A stretch of DNA of 64,000 nt, taken from NCBI RefSeq assembly GCF_036711975.1, contig NC_091968.1, positions 30,241,001 to 30,305,000 of the forward strand. The letters run 5' to 3'. The translations under genes and the position numbers were made by a program. This document shows positions 1-21,252 of the stretch, piece after piece. Under the pieces are notes generated by a model, which was given only the letters and a program-made list of their open reading frames with translations, made no database searches and had not been told where the DNA came from. The stretch's first letter is position 1; the number at the start of each line of letters is the position of its first letter. This stretch comes from Onthophagus taurus. Taxonomy: Eukaryota; Arthropoda; Insecta; Coleoptera; Scarabaeidae.

Positions 1-2020
1 TTTAAAAACTTAATACAAAACAAATATTGTAACAATTTATTAATTAAAAGGATAAGTGGATAAGTTTGAAGTAATCTTATTTTTAACGGGCGCCGCACTT
101 TAGGTGTCTTAGCATCTCCAAGCTGATTCACCTAAGAGATGCGCTCAAAATGTTTATAATTAGATTGTAGACCTGAACGTATTTACCCCGAGAACGCGCA
201 TCTATTTCCATTACAGTTGTATTTAAACCACAACACAAATAATACAAATAATTAACATAGCTAAAAAAAAAGAAAATCATTTTATTTTTCAAAATTACAA
301 CTAAAAAAATTTTTTTTAATTAAATTTAAAAAACTTTTTAATTAAATACGCTCCTGTATTAATAATTTTACCTGTACTATGATCGTTCACTGTTACCTGG
401 CAACATGCGCTCCGAACTCTCTCGTTGCCATAACGACGACGCGTACTCTATACCCCGTCCTCGTCGTTCTGCATCGATTCCGTGACGTCACGGCGTCACG
501 ACCGCCGCGATATCGACGCCGCACGTCACGACGACGTGCCCGGAGTATTCCCCGCGACGCGTTCGTCCGGAAAATAATACGAAAAAAAAAGTAACAACGT
601 TCGTCGGCGATCCGGACCTGGAATAATTGAATTAGGCGCGCGCGCGCTTCTCTCCCATCGCGGTTTATATCGAAACTAAAGTTCCGGGTGATTTCTTTTT
701 TACGTCCACCCTGTATCACTTTGATGTCACCCTAATTTTCCATCTCTTTCTCATTTTCAAGTTGAGGGTGAATTTACTTTTCGGTTCGGTGATTATCTTT
801 TAATCGGGTTTGCTTAATTAGTAACGAAACGTTAAATAATACAAATTTGGGTTGAGATGTTATATGAAGGTGTTTTTTTTATCGTTTTTTAATTTCTGTT
901 AAACTAATCATTATGAACAAACATTTCATTTACGTTTTTTGCAAAATTGAAAAGAAAAGATTGCTAATAATTTTATCTACAATAGAATTTTATGAGTCGA
1001 TTAACTCGTGTCATATGACATATGTATGTCATAAGATATCTGAAATGGTAGATCATCAACACCGACCCCCAAAGAGGGTCTGGACGGAATCCAAGAAGAC
1101 ATAATAAGACTACTTAAATAGTAGTATCTACAAGATATTGGATTTAAATATAGAAGAATACAGAGGGTTGTAACATTAGAAAGGAAATTTCATATAACTC
1201 GCAATATATTGCAATATATGAATGCAGTAACCATAGTTACGAAACTACTGTACACTTGCACTGTCCCACATAAAATGTAACTAATCATCGTTTTCCGCTC
1301 TTACAAATGCCATACGTAGTAAATTGAAATTAACACAAATTAACCGCTAGAGAATAATATGTGTTAGAAAGAAATAGCATTAGTTTAATCACGGAGTTTA
1401 ATAGTCTGTTGTACAATTCATATAGCCACGTCAAAAAAGCACGTCTGTTCTTCTAACGGATGTACCTACCGTAATCGTAACCTCAAATCGAAACGTCTTG
1501 TGAGCGTTGAACCACCGTTTAAATAAAACTTACTTGCGACCTGTACACAACTATTTGTTACATAAATTAATAATTACATAAACTTTATTATTAATTAACA
1601 TTGATGCTATTTCACTGGTTAATCTCAACTATCTTTGACAATATTTCACATATAACCTCCATTACTAACATAACCATCTTGTCCATATCTTGATTCATAC
1701 CATTTTTAAGCTGCCAGCTCTCGTAGTTTCCAGTAGTTTCTACTATAGTTTAATAGTACAGGCATTGGGTAGTTTGGAAAGGAAAAGTTGTGCTTGGAAA
1801 AAGGTGACGTCGTTATGGCAACCCTGAGTTTTCGGCCGTCTAAATTAAGAGACGCACGGTTAAATCCGAAACTTTCTAGTTCTAGGTGTAGCTAGAAAAG
1901 CTATAGGGCAATTCTAACTTTTGAGACCACGGATATGAATAATTCATTGCTGGTACGACCAAACCACTACCAAATATTCTTCAGCCAGGAGTTACATGTT
2001 CTTCCTATAGACCTTTTCCC
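1..2020. other. gene-poor AT-rich region with a CG-rich patch
   Basis: No coding region could be supported. Most of the stretch is AT-rich. Between about 400 and 650 it is strikingly rich in CG dinucleotides, and open frames there on both strands are long only because stop codons are rare in such sequence. A repeat also found at about 30303-30376 (opposite orientation) lies at about 1190-1285. Confidence 0.5.
481..492. promoter_or_regulatory. perfect CRE palindrome in CG-rich patch
   Basis: The 12-base palindrome CGTGACGTCACG contains the full cAMP-response element core TGACGTCA at 483-490, the consensus site of CREB/ATF bZIP proteins. It lies in a CG-dense patch that could be a promoter or CpG-rich regulatory element. 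No gene start is visible nearby, so function is inferred only from the motif. Confidence 0.35.
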
Positions 2021-2029
2021 AGAACGTTT

Positions 2030-2840
2030 CCCTACATAATGGCAAAACTTGGTACATTTTCCCTCGCATGACATGGATCATATATAATAAATCGTCGCAG
2101 TGTCAGTACTATCTCTCTATCCTTCTGCATGCGTCTCATCATCTCCACGTTGATCACTTTCTCTAACCATGAAATCTTTAACATTCGTCGGTATATCCGT
2201 GTCTCAAATGCCTCCAGTCTTCTCACATCAACCGCCTTAAGTGTCCACGCTTCCATCTGTAGAACAGTACCGACAGCCCATAGCATCATTCGCATTCTCA
2301 ACTCCAGACTCAGATCCCGACAAGAAAAAAGCTTCTTCGTTCAATTAAATGTGCTTTTAGTCTATTCAATTCTAATGTGCACCTCTTGGGAGTTGTCGTT
2401 GTTATCATTAATCGTTGTGCCTAGATATTTGAATTCTTTTACTCTTTCACATTATTCTTTTACATATATCTTATTATTGTTTCTTGTTGTTTTTGTAATA
2501 ACTATGTACTTTGTTTTGCTTATATTCAGACCAACATATATTCTTCGCTTACCGCAAGTATCCTATTAATAAGCTTTTGTAGATCTTCATATGTGCTGGC
2601 TAATATAACCGTATCGTCAGCATATCTCTAATTGTTTATTAGCGTACCAAATTTATTATGTCCTCTGAGTATAGGATAAAGAAGATTGGAGAAAGTACAC
2701 ATCGTTTTCGAACCCCTCTTTGAATTTCAATTTCATCAGATGTTAAATCTTCTATACGTATTTCTGCTTTTTGCTCATAATAGAGGTTAGAGATTATTCT
2801 TACGTCTCTGAGATCAATTCTCCTCTTTTATGAAGTTTCT
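2030..2840 (-). mobile_element. decayed LINE reverse-transcriptase fragment
   Basis: Read on the minus strand, the segment contains an RT-like stretch (QRGVRKRCVLSPIFFILYSE, the GVRQGCVLSPxLF block) near 2690-2750. Further on it has the C-terminal LINE block MEAWTLKAVDVRRLEAFE followed by RRMLKISW, as in non-LTR elements with an endonuclease-RT polyprotein. Several stops and frameshifts lie between the blocks, so the copy is dead. The longest remaining open piece is 89 residues (2032-2301). Confidence 0.75.
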
Positions 2841-2859
2841 ATGAGTAGAAACTTAATCT

Positions 2860-5800
2860 GTACTTTATGACAGATTTTCAAGTACTTAAACTTTATCTGT
2901 CATACTTGACATACGTCATTTTTCATCACACATATTCATGGCAATCTCAATCTTCTTTAATTCACACGCTCATAACGAATTCAGGCATCATAATTATTCC
3001 ATTACCCAATTTACATTGGTACATCAGTTTTTCTGAGGTTATGGTATAATATTGACATTTAGAAGAATCTAAGATCAAAGTGAGATAGAATAAACCAATG
3101 TTTTAGTGCTAGAAAGAGAAAACAAATTCTTTGTGTGAAAGCATTGTACATAAATGTAAAGTCATTGATTAGACGGTTAACCACAAATATAGTTATTTAA
3201 GCTTAAGTTGTTATCATAGGTAATGGTTGTTATAGTGTCGGTGAAAATAATGATTTTTACAAAATATTCGTTAACATATATTGTTACAATTAGTGAAAAT
3301 TAATTTAAGCCGAGATCCATGTTATATACAGGTAATTTTTTTTATTTATAAATAAGACAAACATTATAAAACATTTTCTCTTAAAATGTTTAATGTAATT
3401 TTTTGTTTAAAAGAGATTTAAGTGAATTTCTAGATCTACAATCCTATTATTCCACTAAATAAGGCCGTCAGTCATCCAATATAGAAACAGTTCCTCCCGT
3501 TTCTCCATTAAATAGGGGTGTTGCTGGAGAATTCGGTGTTTAGCTCTGATTAAAGTTTCATTCAGACGTTATCTGCAGCTTCGCACACTCTGCAGAGTGG
3601 TCCGTTTCAGTAGAGAGACCATTCTCATTGTTAATTTCTGTTTGAATGGCAGTTTTGTTCGCGACACTCCACACAGAATCGGTACTCAACAAATTCTTAA
3701 ACAATTCAAAATATACAAGATTGACTACACCTTTAAAACTAGGGTAAATTCCCACCCTTCGTATATATTTAGGTCAAAATGGCATTGTGATTAATTAATT
3801 TTTATGGGAACCACCTGCTCACCACATCGTAGCGTTTCTGGGAATAGGGAGGGAGTTGGGGGGTCACATCAATTAAAACATCGAGTCCCAACTTTCCAAA
3901 GTTCCATCCCATACAGTGACAGTGAGATTTACTGCATCAATTATTAAATTCCAATCCGGCAAATTGCGGCAACTAGCGACGACGCCAATTTCGATGGATT
4001 TCACGTGAAGAATGAATAATGGGGGTTAAAACCCCACGAAACCTTTCCGATTTTGGAGAGGTGACTTTCCAGGAGAGGTTGTCGCCGTTTTAATTGATGG
4101 GGAAAGACAAGGTAAAGTGGCGGTTTGATTGACGGCGACAAGGGCTCCCGGATTCACGACGTAAAAATCCATCCGGAAACTAAATAATAAACATGTCATT
4201 TCCATAAATGTTGGAAATCCGGAGGATCGGGATAAAGGAGAGAGGGTGTGGAGAGTAATAGTTCCGAACTGAACTCAGCGTCAACCTCATACATAATTCA
4301 TGTTTGGATCTCGAGAAGTGTTTGGCAATTCGAGACACCAGATGTCCTGGTTATTCATTAAAAATGTTATTTAATCATTTTATATGAAATAAAATCTTAT
4401 GGCAACGTCACATATCATCAAAACAATACGAGAATCATCCATTGTGACAGCGCAAACTTGGTCGACGCATTCTACATGTACGTTTTACACAAGAGAAAAC
4501 GAACGTCGACGTAAATATGGACCCCGTTTGTAAAATAACAAATGAACGGAACCGGTTCCTTTATTATTTCTTTTTTTTTTGGTCGGACTTTCAATAAAGC
4601 GCCCTCTACATGCAAACTTTCTTTTGTGTCTGGGTCTTGTTTGGGATTCTAAAGCTCTCTTTGCCGACAGCTTTCGAGGAAAGGAAGTGGACGTCTTATG
4701 CCAGAGGCAACCCGATACGAAGACGACAGACAAAGTTTTCACCACCATTATGGGATGAGGGTGGGTTGGAAAGCTGTCGCATTAGAAACTTTAGCTTTAC
4801 ATGTTTAAAGACGCACAGATTGGACGAAGTCGAAAGCTTAAATCAAAAAGTTTTTCATTTTAATTTCTGATGCAATTTAAAAAAGCTGTTGTCGCTTATC
4901 GGTTTTATCTTTAGCGCCGCCTACCGGGAAATGAACGATTTTATCGGGTTCGTTTTCAATTTGCCAGTTTCCGTTCGGTTCTTGCTACATTCCACGAAAA
5001 TCTACCCTCCCAATAGAACCGCAGAGCGGGAGGTAACGGGAAACGATGAGAATATAAAGATTATTTTGATATTTATGGACGTGTCAGAATTTAATCCCGC
5101 TCCCCGAACGTCATTTCCGGATTTTACGTCGAATCCTCTAGTAGTATCTACTTTCGCTGTCAAGTGCAATGCGACATTAACTCCGTTTTACGTCTCAACG
5201 TAAATATCCTCACACGCCGCTGACAAAACGAAATTACGAGCCCTTAATCCATGTAATTCGAACTTAATACCCCCCTGACTGTAACTGCGATATTATAATT
5301 CCATTTAGAATGGTACCGACGACGACGCAACCCCCGTTTTCGCTTGCAAAGCGAAATTTAATAACCCCCAACTCTCCGTAGGTCGTCCCATTTAGACCAT
5401 CATCCTAAAAAACCAGAACCGTACCTACCCTCATTATTTATTAAAACAAATTTAAAAATTCACCAAAAAAATCGTTTTTTTTAATTATTTCTTTTATTGG
5501 TTACAATCGAGAAACGGGGACTATTTGTACACCGAAAAATCAATTAATTTAATACCGATATCTTTGAGAACGTCGCGACTTGCTATCTAAATCGATCGGA
5601 TCTACTTCTCTGCGAGATGGGTTTCGGAAATGGACCGAATCGGTGAAAAAGACCATCATCTCTCAACGTGACAAGATATTTTCCAGCGTAAAACGATTTC
5701 TGTGATACTTTTTCAGGTGATTACATTCCTTCTTGGTCACTTTAAAACTCATCGAAATTTTTCAAATCAACTATAAAGTTAATTAAAATATAGTGAAATT

Positions 5801-8020
5801 ACCCTAACTCGAAAACGTAACTTTGTTTCGTTATAACATTTTGACTGACCTTGTATACTTAAATTGTTTTTAAAGTAATAGATTTTAAAAAATACTTTGG
5901 GTAGCCACACTAGCACCGTTACTATCTAGAACTAACACTAATTTAACACAACGAAGTTTTGCGTAATAAACAATTGAGGTCACACTTGTCCATAATAATA
6001 ATAAATTCACAAAAAAAACTAAATAGGGCGTGTACAAACTTAGTTTGAAACCTGAAATTAACTTTACCGTCGAGGTTACGTAGTTATATAGGAGACGCAT
6101 AGATGTCGCCCGTAATTGGTTAAATAATTAACGCGGCGTACTCGGTATACCTACACAGGCTTGTTATAGGGGTTGTGCATTAGGGATACATAGAACCAGG
6201 TGTGTAGGTGTATGTAGATTATTCCCAGACTTAGCCTCTTGAGATAACAGCTTATTATACGACAATTTCACCCTTTATAACATAAAAGACAAAATAATTA
6301 ACTTCAATCTCACCGCGGACTTTTTCAATTTTCATTTCAAATTTCAATGGACTCCACAAAAAGTTATCTCTATGTCAGAAACATCCACCGCAAATACTCG
6401 TTCGGATAAATCGATATTATTGGTACAATACTGATAAATAGCTAGTGTAGCGAGGGAGGGAGATGGGAAAGGGGTGGAAACGTTGAGGGGTGAAAGAGGA
6501 CTTCCGGTGACACGGTGACAGGTTGAAACCTGCCTCGAGCGTCGGTTACCTGGATCGTCTATTCATCCCCGTTCTCTCCACTTCGTTCCGGCTCGGTATT
6601 AATTACGTTTTCTGACTCGCAACGTCGGAATTAGGACGCCATCCCATCGGCTGAAACGTGGAAGTTGATATGTCGGGGTGCATATGATGCTGGGGGGCTT
6701 TTCCGACGTTAAACATCACCCACTTTATCAAGCAATAAAATTGTTATAGTCTATTTCAATTTTTATAAATATTAATTTATTTTAACTTCAAAGAGTTTAA
6801 CACTTTATCATTGTACGAACCATTTGGTTTTGAAACGTTGATGGGTTAAAAATCAGTGGAGAATTAATCACAACGTGTCGATTTAGAAAAATTAGCAAGC
6901 TTTTCAATAACTCAAAAAGAAAACAAAAAATAAAAAAGAGCTTTAGTTACTTCTCGTTTAATTAAACGAAGCATTCTGTTTTTTTAGTATCTTTTTCGTT
7001 GGAGTAGATCTCAACAGATAATAAGATCACAAAGCGATTAAAAAAGGGAAACTAAAGGTTGAAGTTAATTATGAAAAGAAGTGAACTTTATGCTCGTGAA
7101 ACTTTCAACTTGAAAAGTAAGTTGGAATCTATTGACGTTAGCGAGGTCGATTGTTCTAACTCAGCACCTGGAGAAACTAAGATAATATTGAAGTTGTTCT
7201 TCTATTCACGGTCCGGAACGATGGACAAGGAAATTATATTCATGTAATATAAACTAAAAATTTGCAAAATTTTTTAAATTAATTTATTAAGATAAAAAAT
7301 CGATCAAATCCATCATCAAATCATGTGTCAATTCTATCAAAAAGTTTGTTTGATGGAAAATAAATTTTTACAAGTAGAGATCGATCATTTCTCTCCCCCG
7401 AAAAGGTTTCCATCGAGACATTTATCTCACTCAGATTGAATCCACGTCTGAAATTTTCCGGTCTATCTCGGTATACTTACGAGAGAGGAAGAATTGAATG
7501 CTATCTGGTTGGTTTCCGGCGGCTTGAACACGTCACGATAAAAGAAAAAAAGCTCTACCCTCACAAACTCTATTAAAAAGTAAAAAAAGAACTGGAAGTA
7601 AAAATGATCATAAAAAAGGGCTACAATTTTTACTAAAACGTGACTTTAATGAACAATAACTCGGGTAGAAGTCCGTAAGAATGAAATATTGCGACAAGAT
7701 AATGCCCTCGTAACCTAATTTAATTTCAAAGTCGCAGGTGTAGAAAAAGAGAATACAGGAAGAGACAGAGAGTACGGAGAGAACAAGATCCCTAGAGGGA
7801 AACCGAGATTAAAAGCATTTATCCAAATTTATTGTTGTAATGTAACCGAGTTGAAATAAATGTTGATATAAACTTGTAAAGAAAATATTATTAATGTATA
7901 TTATGGAAACATAATCTCTTATATGATGCGTTTTAAAAGAAAACATTTTTCCAATCTTACATTACATTATATAAATTATATATCGGGTAAGCGGACCAAC
8001 GAACCTTAAAAAAACGAGAA
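2860..8020. other. long non-coding stretch
   Basis: No gene, RNA gene or clear transposon was recognised. The part from about 3800 to 6700 is less AT-rich than its surroundings but its open frames are short, overlap on both strands and resemble no family. It may hold regulatory DNA or unseen 5' untranslated exons of the downstream mub-like gene, which has a non-coding leader; that is inference. Confidence 0.4.
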
Positions 8021-8029
8021 TCTGATACA

Positions 8030-8720
8030 ATTAACAGCAGCACAGTGGCATAAAACATGCTCAACCGTCTCTTCGTCCTCCGCACATAGTCGGCATTCAT
8101 CAGCACCCATCATCGGCTAAAAACAAATCATGTTGATGTGTGTTTCGGCAGTGCCCATTAGAACTTTAATGCTGCTACGAGCAAGTCTTAAAATATTCTC
8201 GAGTTTGACAGTGGCGATATTGATAAACAACTTTGTGCGTCTCATTCCAGGAGAACTAGTTCACCGTAGGCAAAGTCTCTCCTCAGCTGACAGTCCAATC
8301 CTATGTTTGGCCATCACAAATGATATACCAACTGCTGGCTCTGGCCCCACAAACGCTGTAGCGCTGCCCTCTCGTGCTAGCTCATCTACTGTTTTATTGC
8401 CTGCAACCCCAGAGTGACCTGGGACCTAGATCAGAGAAACTCTGTTAGAAACTCAGTGTGTTTAAAGTTCTTTTACAGTCATTAACCAGAGCCGACACCG
8501 TTTTCACGACCAAAAATCGTACATGATTTACAAAATGATGGACAAAATCGTGTCACGTTCTTCACCCCTCTCTCAAGAAGGATTCTAGCACCTATATCAA
8601 TAACAAATATTTCCGCTAGTATACAGTATAGTACGTCCCCAAGCTGTAAGCTTGCTTTTTCAAGCCGAACCGACCCCTTCAGGCGATTTTGATCCATGTG
8701 TTTTCGATTCAGCACTGCCG
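8030..8720 (-). mobile_element. LINE fragment with RNase H domain
   Basis: On the minus strand the segment reads as the 3' end of a non-LTR retrotransposon ORF2 with an RNase H domain. Near 8600 is an AEIFVIDIGARILLERG block, the AE-x-xAI region of LINE RNases H. At about 8365-8425 is GHSGVAGNKTVDELAREGS, the (W)VPGHSGxxGNExADxLA block. After it comes a Cys-His segment, CRLCAEDEETVEHVLCHC, near 8055-8105. Frameshifts and in-frame stops show it is not functional. Elements of the I, R1 and Jockey clades carry this kind of tail; I cannot assign the clade. Confidence 0.75.
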
Positions 8721-8856
8721 TTCAAGCAGTACAATCTGGTATCTAGCATTAATCACTGAATGACTAAAATCACTAAATGATTATGCAACGTAATAAATCG
8801 TTATTTAAAAGAAACTTTGATAATTTAAGAAATAATTGTTAGAAAAATTGAGTTTA

Positions 8857-9117
8857 TCTGTATAGGTATATAAAAATGAATGTTTGTTTGTATGTCCTTT
8901 ATAGAATCGTAAACTATGCATTTGATCATGTGATGATCTTTAGCAAAGTTGTTGTGCATGAGCTCACGAAGGTTTCTAGAGGAGTCATTTTATTGATTTC
9001 TTCAAAATCAATAAAATGACTCAAAATGAATTGAATATTTGCGTAATGCCTTTCCTTCAAATTTATTTTAGTTGGTGGCGTAGCAACGCGCGCAGGGTAC
9101 GCGCTAGTACGGGCTAG
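8857..9117 (+). mobile_element. short non-autonomous Helitron-like element
   Basis: The element begins with TC and ends with CTAG. It is flanked by A on the left (8856) and T on the right (9118), the target preference of Helitrons, with no target duplication. Shortly before the end is a GC-rich hairpin, GCGCG-loop-CGCGC (9089-9105), the usual Helitron 3' feature. A longer palindrome with arms of about 18-20 bases lies inside (8979-9024). No Rep/helicase is encoded, so movement would depend on an autonomous relative. Ends are my reading of motif and flanks. Confidence 0.65.
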
Positions 9118-9279
9118 TTTATTAATAAAAATGTTTAAATGAAATACAAATAATAATATATATACTTCATATCATTTGATTTCATTAATATTGTTCAATA
9201 ATAACGAAAATGTATTAAAAAATTATTAATTTATATTATCTTAGTATTAGTTGTTACTAGGACATACACATTAACTAGG

Positions 9280-9790
9280 AATAAAATCGATTGCAATTAA
9301 TAAAAATGGGATTAAATCAACAAAATTCAACTTAATTTGATTAGAAATTGATTCAAAATTATTGAACCGGACTTAAAACGGGCCAAAATGATTGGAAATT
9401 GGGTGTAACCGATAGAGAATTGATTCCAATATACTAAAAATTGATTGACAATAGTGGAAATTGACACAAAATTGCTTGCAAACTATGAATGTGGATTGAA
9501 ATTGATGAAAATTGACTAAATAGAATAGGAATTGGTGGATTTGTTAAAAATAGAAACTGATAATTGAATATAACAAGTGGAATTGTCAAAAAATGTATTC
9601 ATAACGAGTTAAAACCATCAAAAATTTAATGATCTCATAAACTTTGATATAAATTGATTTAAAATTCATTAAACTAAATGAAAATTGATGAATTAAATAA
9701 AAATTGATGAAGAATTGAAGAAAAATGAACTAAAAATTGATGGAACGTGATAAAAATTGATTTTATTTGATTAAAATTGAAACATCAAAC
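9280..9790. repeat. degenerate AAAATTGAT-type repeat field
   Basis: About 500 bases contain many copies of AAATTGAT or AAAATTGA, spaced irregularly by roughly 10-25 bases, with no longer unit preserved. It looks like an eroded simple or minisatellite repeat. No coding frame runs through it. Confidence 0.6.
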
Positions 9791-12339
9791 CCAACTCAAC
9801 CCATGGTTTTTCATTTTAACTGCATAAAGGGAGCCTAAATGGTTTCTAATTAGTCTTTCTATACAACAAACTACCATTTAATAATTATAAATTTTATATT
9901 TTATTTCCTGAGACTACAATAAATCCTTTTTTCTTTATTAGTCATTAAAAACTTCAACAATTACATTAAAACGTGACCTACTTAAAATCCTTCGTGGTGT
10001 CAACTTTACCATTAGCAACAAAAGTTGTTAATTTATATCCTCTCTCGGATTGTGCGAGCTTTTTAAGCTTGACACTAAATTTCTCGAGCCATTTTCCAAC
10101 GTTGTAAAATCGCAATATCAGGTTAGAAAAGTAAATCTGGAACTCTCTTTTCTAGAAGGTTGTACGGAGCACTTCAAAAAGCCTCGCTTTACGAATATTA
10201 TTGGGATTTTGAACGAGAAGCGAGCAACCTTTCCTCTTTTACCCGTCCCTTCGGAGTTCGTAATTGAAATTACTACATTCCGGGAGGTAACTTTAGCTTT
10301 TTGCATGGAAAAAAAATTACAGCGAAATAGGAAAAGCGGATGTAATTACATGTTTTTCAAAAATATCAAATTTATTAAAATTTGAACCGTCAAGTGTCCA
10401 ACGATTATCACGTAATATTTCGATTTTAGTCCATAACCTCAATTTGGGGATTGGAAGGAGTGATCTTGCCTAATATGCATTTCTAGGGTCCCGACGCAAG
10501 GGGTTTCGATAGAAATTGCTTGTTAAGGAATTCAGAACTCCCCAGCAAGCAGGGCTTCGTATCAAGTAGTCTCTCCACTTTGAATGCAGCCTCTGAACTT
10601 GTTCCAACCGGTTTTCGAGTGGCACATTTTTTATCCCACCACGAACTTTCAAAATCGTTAAATTTTAACCGAATCTGAAAAGTGACTGTGTCAAGTTGTC
10701 GTAATTTAATTTTCGACAAACATACGGTAACAGCGTAACAGCAGAGCGGTTCAGCGACGGCGGAGTACTATTACATTACCTAATTGAATAGGGAAACGGA
10801 GTGTGTATATGGTTCCCGTGACGTAATAACCGACCTGTCTTGTCCCATGAGGCTCCTATTCCCATCCAAACATGTGATTCATCTAACTAAATTAACAATG
10901 ATTTCTAAAATTTAATTTATATTCTCCAATTTCTCCTAAAATAGAAAAATGTATAAAGCGTGATCAACAAATCCATTGAATTTGAGTCCATAGAATTATA
11001 GAAAGTATAAAAAAAACTTTTGTCTACTTGATAGAAATGAAATACAAACACTGCAGTAATCCGATTTTAATGGAATACAAAGCTGCCGGTAACGACACTG
11101 TTCCACCCCTAGTGAGTATCCCGTTAACTCCAGTTGATGTACGGCTCTAAATCCGGGCGAAAAGATACGTTTACAATGCTCAATGTTACATACTATAACC
11201 AGTTCACAATTCGATGGTACGTTTGGAATTTAATAAAGGGAATATCGGGAATGTTCCAGACGACCCTTGATGTACACACGAAATCGTTTGCTATTTGGAA
11301 AATGAAATTTGAAAACTTCTATATCCGGCTATGAATACAAACATAACAATTCCTTTTTTTTGTGGATTAAACTAATTAAATTCTTCTACATTTCTAGAAA
11401 ACCAAAAAAAAAATGATTAAAATATGAAATGTTTATTTCTAATGTTTAACAACTTTGACAATAATTAAATGTCGATAAAGTAGTTACCTAAATTTTATTT
11501 TTTGCTTTAACAATTTTAACGGGTAAAATTGTCAAAAATCCATCAAATGCAGTTCCCGATAATCGACTAAAAAGATAGATAGTATCGGGGATCCCGTCAA
11601 TCCAACCCTTGAATAGGGGATGTAAAATCGAGCTTGTCGTGCCGCCATCTATCGGAAATCCGCAGCACGAAAGCTGGTAATCCGCGAAAATTGCCCCGAA
11701 ATCCCCGATATCCAGCAGTGTGCGCGTCCCCGAATATGTAGATTAAACGTGTCTGGATCGGTACGGCTCGACAGACGGCGTCGCGACGAATAAATTGATT
11801 GACCGGAATCGGATTTCACAATGAACGTTTTTACCGACCACTGTTAGATGGAGTTGTATAAATTAAAAAAAAATTATTTATTTCAATTTAAAATTTAATT
11901 TTTATTTATAAAAACAAAATTTGAGGTTTAAATCGGTTTGTTTTGAACTTTTAATCGTAATTAATGTGTATTTTATTATCGTAATACTTTATTAACTCAA
12001 CATATTATCGCAATATTTAATTATCGATTAATAGTTACAAAAATTTATGAAATGTACGGATCGAGTAAATCCGGAACCCCGGGTATCGAAGCTGAACATA
12101 ATTAGATTTATTAATTAGCTCGATACTACGTCATGAAATTACCGAGCACAGTAAGTTTATTCCTGTATCATCACCCATCCTAAAAGGTACACACCAAATT
12201 CAAACGAACTTTATTTAATTTTTCCATTTAAAAAATATATTATTAAGTTAAAAAAGTTTTTATTTAATGTTATTAGTCACAAAAAAAGGAATGGAACAAA
12301 TATTTTAGGAATTTCTAGGGATTTTAGTCCATTTTAGTA
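9791..12339. other. non-coding stretch upstream of mub
   Basis: A 111-codon open frame (10050-10385) and shorter ones were examined. None resembles a known protein, and overlapping frames occur on the other strand. No repeats with clear ends were found. The stretch may contain the promoter of the KH-domain gene that follows. Confidence 0.4.
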
Positions 12340-12440
12340 TTTAAGTTGGTAGCGTTGTCGCTTGAAGCGGTTCATGTGCACATCAAGCAAGCGTCGGAAG
12401 CGGTTGTAGTGTGTTTATTTTTTCTTTAAACAACCTTCCG
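12340..12440 (+). promoter_or_regulatory. candidate 5' non-coding exon of mub
   Basis: A G/C-richer island ends with a strong splice donor, CCG|GTAAGT, at 12440/12441. The next acceptor (TTATTATAG, ending 12729) opens the exon that carries the start codon. The arrangement suggests an untranslated first exon. The transcription start is not visible, so the left edge is approximate. Confidence 0.4.
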
Positions 12441-12787
12441 GTAAGTAGCCGACTAGATTTTTTAGGCGGGATTTATCCGAAATCGTTAAACATCAACGTA
12501 TAACCTCAAACCGTAATCCCTTAGGAATTTTTTTACGACATTACTCGGACGAGGTTATTGGCGTCCTTATAACGGTACGCTTTAAAATCTAAAGGCATTT
12601 GACCCGAGATGAGCCATTAAAAAAATGATTGTAGTTAGCCGCGTCTACACATTTCATTTGTTATTTTCATAACCAACTATGTTATTGTTTGTTTAAAATT
12701 TTTTTATTTAATTTTTTTTTTATTATAGATCTGACCCTACACCTCCCCGAGCCCAAGGAGATCCCTACAGTCAACATTGTATAGGTT

Positions 12788-21252
<8,465 letters not shown>

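Noticed and set aside
393..719. 108-codon minus-strand Arg-rich ORF
   Set aside because: Arises from CG-rich sequence with few stops; composition (Arg repeats) is not protein-like.
8130..8417. 95-codon plus-strand ORF
   Set aside because: Antisense to the LINE RNase H blocks, which explain the sequence.
10050..10385. 111-codon plus-strand ORF
   Set aside because: No family resemblance, overlapping frames on the other strand and no plausible splice or codon pattern; likely chance.
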